NCBI RefSeq assembly: GCF_030499515.1
Contig: NZ_JASTWJ010000001.1
Coordinates: 5,622,001-5,686,000, forward strand
DNA: 64,000 nucleotides
Source: Streptomyces sp. DT2A-34
GTDB taxonomy: Bacteria > Actinomycetota > Actinomycetes > Streptomycetales > Streptomycetaceae
Direction of reading: 5' to 3'
Of this stretch, positions 59,016 through 64,000 are shown one piece after another. The position numbers and the translations under genes were made by a program. The notes below the pieces were generated by a model. That model had not been told where the DNA came from. It ran no database searches and saw only the letters and a list, made by a program, of their open reading frames with translations. Within the stretch, counting starts at the first letter, position 1. The number at the start of each line of letters is the position of its first letter.

Positions 59016-60044
59016 TCAGCCGGCCCCCGGGAGAGACGCCAGGATCTTGGCCTCCTTCTCGGGGGCGATGCCGTGTTCGGCCCACCGTGGATGTTCGATG
59101 GGGCGCCCGTCGGCCTGAATCCACGTCCAGGTGTCGGCGATCGTCTCGGTCAGCGGGCGACAGCGCAGACCGGCAGTCACGGCCCGAGAGGGGGCGACGG
59201 CCCACACCCCGGCGTGCGTGCGCCACAGCGGGAATTCCGTCCATTGCTTGACGCCGTGGCGGGTGAGGTCCTCTGGCGCTGTCCACACGGGCCGCCCTGC
59301 GCCGCTTGTCACGGTCAGACACGCGGTCACGAACTCGGCGAACGTCAGTCCGTCGGGGTGGGCGACGTTGAAGGCCCCACCGGCGTTCGTATCGGCAGCC
59401 TGGTCCAGGGCGAAGGCGGCCACGTCGCGGACGTCGACCGGCTGGATCCGCCGCTGGCTCGGAGACGGCGCGAGGATCCGGCCGCCACGCTCGGCACGGG
59501 TAAGCCACCAGGGCAGGCGCCCGACGTACTCGCCGGGGCCGAGGATCACCCCGGGCCGCAGGAACACCGCCCGGTCGCCGAGCGCTTCGGACACGGCCCG
59601 CTCTCCCCCCGCCTTCTGGAACCCGTACTTCGTCGGCGAGCCGTCCTTACCGGTGTAGCCGAACGTTTCGTCGGCGTCCGCAGGACAGTCGAGAAGCGGC
59701 GATTCCTCTGTGAGGGGGTGGTGGGGCCAGCCCTCGTACACGGACACCGTGGAGATGTGCACCCACCGAGCCGCCTGACCGGCCAGAGCACGTGTGGCCA
59801 GGAGAACGTCACGGGGCGGAAGTTCTGAGCTGGACGTGTCCACCACGGCATCCCACGGACCGTGTCCAGCCAGCCGCTGAAGGTCTTCCGGGTCGGTCCG
59901 GTCACCATGCACCGCGTCGACGCCGACGACATCGGGTCCCGAACGGCCACGGTTGAACGTCGTCACATCCCACCCACGCGCCAGCGCGCCGACGACCAGC
60001 TCTTTGCCCAGGAACCATGTACCACCCAGCACCAGAATCCTCAT
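59016..60044 (-). CDS. NAD-dependent epimerase/dehydratase family protein
   Basis: This 342-residue extended SDR has the Rossmann motif LVLGGTWFLGKELVVGAL at the N-terminus (G-G-T-W-F-L-G, slightly unusual) and HISTVSVYEGWPHHPLTEES near residue 95. The Tyr-x3-Lys catalytic pair is in KYGFQKAGGE near residue 138, with FLRPGVILGPGEYVGRLPW following. It would oxidise/epimerise a nucleotide sugar or similar substrate. It converges on the TPR regulator (10-nt gap) and is part of the accessory island, but need not belong to the peptide pathway. Confidence 0.9.
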   Translation of the reverse strand: MRILVLGGTWFLGKELVVGALARGWDVTTFNRGRSGPDVVGVDAVHGDRTDPEDLQRLAGHGPWDAVVDTSSSELPPRDVLLATRALAGQAARWVHISTVSVYEGWPHHPLTEESPLLDCPADADETFGYTGKDGSPTKYGFQKAGGERAVSEALGDRAVFLRPGVILGPGEYVGRLPWWLTRAERGGRILAPSPSQRRIQPVDVRDVAAFALDQAADTNAGGAFNVAHPDGLTFAEFVTACLTVTSGAGRPVWTAPEDLTRHGVKQWTEFPLWRTHAGVWAVAPSRAVTAGLRCRPLTETIADTWTWIQADGRPIEHPRWAEHGIAPEKEAKILASLPGAG

Positions 60045-60338
60045 GGGCCCTGATCCTGCCGGGCGGATTGGCCCAGAGGAAATTCAGGGAACCGACAGGA
60101 GGCATACCTCAGGCGGCGCGGCATGACGTGCACCGGGACACGCATCTGCACACGCGGCTGGCGGCTGATCCGGACGTCGAGGTGTAGGCCCCGACGCACC
60201 CGGTCGTCAACCTATGGGCGTGTGGACCGGTGAACCCCTCTACCCTCAACCCCCGCCTGGGAGTGGGGTCTTGTGTCGGCTTCGTGTCCACGGCGGAAAA
60301 GGGTGCACAACCACCGCCCCGGCGCGGGATCATGAGGT
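60045..60338. other. Intergenic region with a possible gene remnant
   Basis: These 294 bases are the right edge of the island. A plus-strand frame at about 60115-60186 encodes AARHDVHRDTHLHTRLAADP then ends in TAG, without a start codon. It might be the tail of a decayed gene. No direct repeat or tRNA that would mark an attachment site was seen. Confidence 0.35.
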
Positions 60339-61220
60339 ATGCGCCCGGACGACTGGTACTGCACCCAGGACCTCACCGGTTTCCTCTCCCATGCCGGTGG
60401 CTTCCTGCGCTCACGCCCCGATCTGCACACCGTCGCCCTGACGGTGACCGAGACGCTGCGCAGGAGCGGCGCGCACGCGTACGGCGACGAGGCACCCGTC
60501 TTCGGCGTACTGGAGCTGGGCGGGCAGGTGCGGGCCGCCTACTTCCGCACCCCGCCCTTCCGGCTGAACGTCACCCCCCTCACCGCCGAGGAGGCCGAGT
60601 CCCTCGCCGCCCACCTGGTCGCCCTCGGCCACCCGGTCCCCGGCGTCGTCGCGGCCCACGAGACCGCCGAGGCCTTCGCCACCGCCTGGCGCCGGCAGGC
60701 GGGCGCCAGATGCACGGTCAGCCAGCGCCAACGCCTGTACCGGCTCGGCAACCTGACCGCCCCGCAGCCTCTTCCCGCAGGCCGGGCACGGGTGGCGGGC
60801 AAGGAAGACCGGGAGCAACTGGTGCGCTGGTACCGCGAGTTCGGCGAGGCCGTGGGCGACCATGCCGCCCGTGACGCCGCCGCATGGGCCGACTCGCGGA
60901 TCGCCTACGGAGGCGTCACGTTCTGGGAGAGCGAGGACGGCACGCCCCTCGCCATGGCCGGCGTGACCCCGGTGGTCGCCGGCCAGGTCCGGGTCGCCCC
61001 CGTCTACACCCCGGCCCACCTGCGCGGACGCGGCTACGCGGGCGCCGTCACCGCACAGGTCAGCAGGGCCGTGCTCGCCTCGGGGGTACGTGAGGTGCTG
61101 CTCTTCACGGACCTGGCCAACCAGACGAGCAACAGCCTCTACCAGCGCATCGGGTACCGGCCGGTGGCGGACTTCACGGCGTACGACTTCCGCGGCACTC
61201 GGGGCACGCGGGGCTTCTAG
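60339..61220 (+). CDS. GNAT family N-acetyltransferase (two-domain)
   Basis: This 293-residue protein has an N-terminal ~130-residue GNAT-like half (ALTVTETLRRSGAHAYGDEA, VFGVLELGGQVRAAYFRTPP) and a C-terminal GNAT domain. The C-terminal domain has the acetyl-CoA loop PVYTPAHLRGRGYAGAVTAQ near residue 222 and LYQRIGYRPVADFTAYDF at the end. The two-domain layout occurs in Streptomyces GNAT proteins of unknown substrate. The ATG at 60339 follows GCGGGATC and may have a weak leader. An 8-bp tandem repeat follows at the 3' end. Confidence 0.9.
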   Translation: MRPDDWYCTQDLTGFLSHAGGFLRSRPDLHTVALTVTETLRRSGAHAYGDEAPVFGVLELGGQVRAAYFRTPPFRLNVTPLTAEEAESLAAHLVALGHPVPGVVAAHETAEAFATAWRRQAGARCTVSQRQRLYRLGNLTAPQPLPAGRARVAGKEDREQLVRWYREFGEAVGDHAARDAAAWADSRIAYGGVTFWESEDGTPLAMAGVTPVVAGQVRVAPVYTPAHLRGRGYAGAVTAQVSRAVLASGVREVLLFTDLANQTSNSLYQRIGYRPVADFTAYDFRGTRGTRGF

Positions 61221-61241
61221 CCAAGCCGGTACGGCTTGCCC

Positions 61242-61289
61242 CATCAGCGCATCAGCGCATCAGCGCATCAGCGCATCAGCGCATCAGCC
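61242..61289. repeat. 8-bp tandem repeat CATCAGCG
   Basis: CATCAGCG occurs five times exactly and a sixth time with one change (CATCAGCC), between the convergent GNAT and PNPOx-like genes. It ends 3 nt before the latter's stop codon. An array prone to copy-number change. Confidence 0.8.
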
Positions 61290-61291
61290 CA

Positions 61292-61954
61292 TCAAGGCCA
61301 GAGCAGCTCCTTGGCCCAACCGCCCTCGATACGCCGATAGTTGAGCCGCACATGCCGTCGCCGGGCGTCCCCCTGGAAGAACTCCACCTGCTGCGGGCGC
61401 AGGTGGTACAGCGTCCAGGTGGGGACCGGAGCGTCCGGCTCGCGCCGGGCCCGTTCCCAGGCCGCATCCGACGTGTGCGCCAGCTCGTCCAGCGAGCCGA
61501 GGACTTGGCTCTGGTGGCCGGTCAGGGCGGCCGCCAGGGCGCCGGTCGAGCGGGCGTGCAGGTCGGCTTGGGACTCGGCGGACGGGGCGTTCGTCACCGG
61601 GCCCCTCAGCCGCACCTGGCGGCCCTGTGCCGGCCAGTAGAAGCCGAGGGCCGCGTAGGGGCGGGCGGCGAGCTGGCGGCCCTTGCGGCTGTCGCTGTGC
61701 GTCGCGAAGGACCAGCCGGAGGCGTCGGCGCCGTGCAGCATCACCGTCCGTACGTCCGGCAGGCCCTCCTCGTCCGTCGTGGCGAGGGACATCGTGGGGG
61801 GCTCCACCTGCCCCGCCGCGACGGCCTGCGCGAACCAGGTCGTGAAGAGGGCGAGCGGGTCGGCGGGTGCGGTGGCCGGGTCGAAGTCCGGCAACTCGGT
61901 GACCGCCGAGTCCCACACCCGCAGCGACCTCAGCAACTCATGAAGATCCGGCAT
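61292..61954 (-). CDS. Pyridoxamine 5'-phosphate oxidase family protein (PdxH paralogue)
   Basis: This 220-residue FMN split-barrel protein has RTVMLHGADASGWSFATHSD near residue 69 and the C-terminal PVPTWTLYHLRPQQVEFFQG and RRHVRLNYRRIEGGW, the PdxH-type C-terminus. It is distinct from the housekeeping pdxH at 8009 (EFWQG becomes EFFQG, and R-H-V-R replaces the usual R-L-H-D-R). It may act on a related substrate. The ATG at 61954 lies 17 nt inside the upstream FMN gene, so the two genes form an overlapping pair. Confidence 0.9.
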   Translation of the reverse strand: MPDLHELLRSLRVWDSAVTELPDFDPATAPADPLALFTTWFAQAVAAGQVEPPTMSLATTDEEGLPDVRTVMLHGADASGWSFATHSDSRKGRQLAARPYAALGFYWPAQGRQVRLRGPVTNAPSAESQADLHARSTGALAAALTGHQSQVLGSLDELAHTSDAAWERARREPDAPVPTWTLYHLRPQQVEFFQGDARRRHVRLNYRRIEGGWAKELLWP

Positions 61955-62396
61955 GCTCCGGAGCGTAGTCGGACACGGAACCCAGGTCGGACGACACCCA
62001 GCGCTCGGGCCTCATCCGGATGAGCACACTCTCGCCGTGGTTCTTCAGGGAGAACTCCACGTAGGAGTCGACCGTCTCGGCCGGCAAGTAGCGAGCCGAC
62101 ATTTCCCGGAGCTGCTCGACGGTGCCGGTGGTCGTCTCGACGACCGGTCCCTCCACCGACACGTACCGGAGGGTCGGTTCGAGCCGGTCGACCATCAGCG
62201 AGAACCGGCCCGCCGCCTGGATCAGCTGGTTCTTCCGGGAGTCGGGCCCGGTCAGGATCCATACGTCGCCGCCGGGCTCGTACTGGTACCAGATCGGCAC
62301 GGTGAGCGGGGCGCGTCCCGCACCCGCGTCGACGGCAAGCGCGGCGATGTGGGGCTCGGACAGGAACTGTTCACGCTGTTCGCGGGTCAGGGCCAT
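61938..62396 (-). CDS. FMN/F420-type split-barrel protein (PNPOx-like)
   Basis: This 152-residue protein has the PNPOx/F420-reductase fold: ALAVDAGAGRAPLTVPIWYQ near residue 20, GDVWILTGPDSRKNQLIQAA near residue 43 and VSVEGPVVETTTGTVEQLRE near residue 79. It probably binds a flavin or F420 and may reduce a small substrate. The start at 62396 has GAGAGGAAAC eight nucleotides upstream. It overlaps the PdxH-like gene by 17 nt and follows the thiolase gene after 38 nt, all on the minus strand. Confidence 0.88.
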   Translation of the reverse strand: MALTREQREQFLSEPHIAALAVDAGAGRAPLTVPIWYQYEPGGDVWILTGPDSRKNQLIQAAGRFSLMVDRLEPTLRYVSVEGPVVETTTGTVEQLREMSARYLPAETVDSYVEFSLKNHGESVLIRMRPERWVSSDLGSVSDYAPEHAGSS

Positions 62397-62434
62397 GCCT
62401 GTTTCCTCTCGATGTGCTCTCGACAGTCTCAATC

Positions 62435-63607
62435 TCAATCCCTCCCCAGCACCAACGTCCCCGACGAGCAGAACCATCCCCCGGTCGCCGAAGCGACCGC
62501 CAACCGCGGCAACTCCCCTCCCTGTCCCCGCACTTGACGATCCCCGCCCTCCCCCCGCAACTGCCGCACCGCCTCCACCAGAAGGAACAGCCCCCGCATC
62601 CCGGGATGTTGGGCCGACAGCCCGCCCCCGTCCGTGTTGACCGGCAGCTCCCCGCCCCGCACCAGCAGCCGCCCCTTCTCCACGAACGCCCCGCCCTCGC
62701 CCTTCCCGCAGAAGCCGAGGTCCTCCAGGGTCACCAGGGTCATGTAGGTGAAGGCGTCGTAGATCTCCGCGAAGTCGATCTCCTGCGGCCGCACCCCGGC
62801 CCGCTCGAAGGCGAGCCGCCCGCTGACCGCCGCCGGGCCGACCGTGAAGTCGGGCCACTCGGACATCGCGGCGTGCGAGACGTGCTCCCCGGCGCCGAGC
62901 ACCCACACCGGTGCCGTACGGCAGTCCCGTACGAACTCCTCGGCGGCCAGCAGCACCGCCGCCCCGCCGTCGGAGCGGATGCAGCAGTGCAGCTTGGTGA
63001 AGGGGTCGGCGATCATCGGGCCGGACAGGACGTCGTCGACCGTGATCGGGTCGCGGAACATGGCCTCGGGGTTCAGGGCCGCGTTGGCCCGTGCCTGGAC
63101 TGCGACGGAGGCCAACTGCTCGATCGTCGTGCCATGTTCGATCATGTGGCGGCGGGCGGCCATGGCGTACTTGGCGATGAGCGTGTGGCCGTAGGGGACC
63201 TCGAACTGCAAGGGCCCCCGGGCGCCGAAGGACAGGTTGCCCGTCCGCCGCCCCGCCTTGATGTCGGCGCGGGCCGTGGAGCCGTAGACGAGGAGTACGG
63301 CGTTCGCGTGCCCCCTCGCTATCGCGTCCGCCGCGTGGGCCGCCATGACCTCCCAGGTCGAGCCGCCGACGGAGGTGGAGTCGACCCAGGTGGGACGCAG
63401 GCCCAGGTACTCGGCCACCTCGACGGGCGCGAGGGTGCCGAGCCCGGCGGAGGCGAAGCCGTCCACCACCTCCCGGCCGAGCCCCGCGTCGGCCAGGGCG
63501 CGGCGGGCCGCCTGGGCGTGCAGGGCGTACGGGGTCGCGTCATCCACCCGACCGCAGTCGGAGAGGGCCACGCCCACGACGGCGACTTTCCGGTTCCCGG
63601 GAGTCAT
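62435..63607 (-). CDS. Thiolase-fold, SCP-x/Ltp2-like protein (non-thiolase active site)
   Basis: This 390-residue protein has the thiolase fold, but the nucleophilic-cysteine position reads SVGGSTWEVMAAHAADAI near residue 80, so serine replaces cysteine. The C-terminal His loop is HPGMRG and the AEIYDAFTYMTL segment near residue 287 carries a conserved Tyr pair. That pattern occurs in Ltp2/SCP-x relatives that carry out retro-aldol cleavage of steroid side chains with a DUF35 partner. The DUF35 gene at 53958 is a candidate partner. The start is ATG 63607 (MTPGNRKVAVVGV). It is divergent from the next acyl-CoA dehydrogenase. Confidence 0.9.
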   Translation of the reverse strand: MTPGNRKVAVVGVALSDCGRVDDATPYALHAQAARRALADAGLGREVVDGFASAGLGTLAPVEVAEYLGLRPTWVDSTSVGGSTWEVMAAHAADAIARGHANAVLLVYGSTARADIKAGRRTGNLSFGARGPLQFEVPYGHTLIAKYAMAARRHMIEHGTTIEQLASVAVQARANAALNPEAMFRDPITVDDVLSGPMIADPFTKLHCCIRSDGGAAVLLAAEEFVRDCRTAPVWVLGAGEHVSHAAMSEWPDFTVGPAAVSGRLAFERAGVRPQEIDFAEIYDAFTYMTLVTLEDLGFCGKGEGGAFVEKGRLLVRGGELPVNTDGGGLSAQHPGMRGLFLLVEAVRQLRGEGGDRQVRGQGGELPRLAVASATGGWFCSSGTLVLGRD

Positions 63608-63651
63608 GCGAGGCCTCCAACCTCTGTGCATCTCGTTGCGGCCCTCCTAAT

Positions 63652-63666
63652 ATGACGGCCCGTCAG
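63652..63666. promoter_or_regulatory. Palindromic operator, site 9 (ATGAC GGCCC GTCAG)
   Basis: One mismatch from the palindrome. It lies between the thiolase start (45 nt away) and the acyl-CoA dehydrogenase ATG (17 nt away), overlapping a TAATAT -10-like box at 63648-63653. Confidence 0.7.
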
Positions 63667-63683
63667 ATACGGAGGGAAGAGCC

Positions 63684-64000
63684 ATGGACGCCAGCCTCAC
63701 TCCCGAGCAGGACGAGATCCGCCGCACCCTCCGCGAACTGCTCCGCAGCCGCTGCGGCCCCCGAGAGCTGCGCGCGGCCCTCGACACCCCCGCCGGCCAC
63801 GACCCCGCCCTGTGGACCGCCCTCGCCGAACAGCTCGGCCTGCCCGGACTCGCCCTGCCCGAGGCATACGGCGGTGTCGGCTGCTCGGCGACCGAACTCG
63901 CCCTGGCCGGCGAGGAGGCAGGGCGGGCGCTCTGCCCCTCCCCGTTGCTGGCCACCGCCGTCCTCACCGCACCGCTGATCACCGCCCTCGGCACCGAGAC
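63684..64000 (+). CDS. Acyl-CoA dehydrogenase, N-terminal part (runs off the window)
   Basis: The window ends inside this gene. The first ~105 residues are the N-terminal helical domain of an acyl-CoA dehydrogenase (LTPEQDEIRRTLRELLRSRC, LGLPGLALPEAYGGVGCSAT, ELALAGEEAGRALCPSPLLA). The last form resembles the short partner subunit at 31029. The ATG at 63684 has GGAGGGAAG eight nucleotides upstream. Its divergent thiolase-like neighbour and operator site 9 place it in the same regulon as the dehydrogenase pair near 29.9 kb. Confidence 0.9.
   Translation, partial: MDASLTPEQDEIRRTLRELLRSRCGPRELRAALDTPAGHDPALWTALAEQLGLPGLALPEAYGGVGCSATELALAGEEAGRALCPSPLLATAVLTAPLITALGTE

Overview
The window is a high-GC actinobacterial chromosome segment, almost certainly Streptomyces. 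Evidence: strong third-position GC bias, many GTG starts, 4-nt ATGA/GTGA gene overlaps, a DtxR-type iron regulator whose seven metal ligands match DtxR numbering, a BldG-like STAS protein next to an ECF sigma/anti-sigma pair, and copies of the short intergenic repeat common in Streptomyces. Gene order for the first ~30 kb resembles what I remember of the S. coelicolor SCO4380-SCO4411 region; this is recollection, not a search.

Layout. (1) 1-4.4 kb: an acyl-CoA catabolic operon (biotin carboxylase C-terminus, acyl-CoA dehydrogenase, 4-coumarate-CoA-ligase-like enzyme, enoyl-CoA hydratase, TetR). (2) 4.4-24.6 kb: mostly conserved core genes: Ser/Thr kinase, citrate synthase, pdxH, RidA and GNAT, PAS protein, SIS protein, dmdR1, alpha/beta hydrolase, ABC exporter, primase-like protein, HTH/TPR regulator, Pro-rich membrane protein, solute-binding lipoprotein, conserved hypothetical, purU. 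(3) 24.8-28.2 kb: anti-sigma, ECF sigma, STAS and EF-hand genes. (4) 28.2-46.4 kb: a broad acyl-CoA/cyclic-substrate catabolic region (CoA ligase, three acyl-CoA dehydrogenases, SDR, zinc ADH, cyclase-fold hydrolase, flavin reductase, enoyl-CoA hydratase, NDP-forming acyl-CoA synthetase), interspersed with two MFS transporters and a GlxA/AraC regulator. (5) 46.6-54.4 kb: an IS200/IS605 element, a flavin monooxygenase, an ABC exporter with a DUF4097 protein and its likely HTH/MarR regulator, then DoxX and DUF35 genes. (6) 54.4-60.1 kb: a compact accessory island with a five-gene minus-strand operon (small CxxC protein, ATPase-fold protein, radical SAM/SPASM enzyme, a 45-residue peptide, APH-fold kinase) facing a TPR regulator and an epimerase. 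(7) 60.3-64 kb: GNAT, two FMN split-barrel proteins, a thiolase-fold/Ltp2-like enzyme and the start of another acyl-CoA dehydrogenase.

Two observations stand out. First, a 15-bp palindrome of the form CTGACGNNNYGTCAG occurs nine times between 29.7 and 63.7 kb, always in the short upstream gap of an acyl-CoA-metabolism or associated gene. This suggests one regulator, not visible in this window, controls a dispersed regulon that continues on both sides of the IS element and peptide island. Second, the peptide island looks like a RiPP pathway: a SPASM radical SAM enzyme overlaps the start of a 45-residue, single-cysteine peptide gene, with an APH-fold kinase downstream. I do not recognise this combination as a described class. 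Other points include an in-frame TAA that removes 33 conserved-looking codons from a membrane protein, an open frame antisense to dmdR1 matching the described adm locus, several operator-like repeat clusters and five copies of the intergenic repeat. No tRNA, rRNA, CRISPR array or replication origin was seen.
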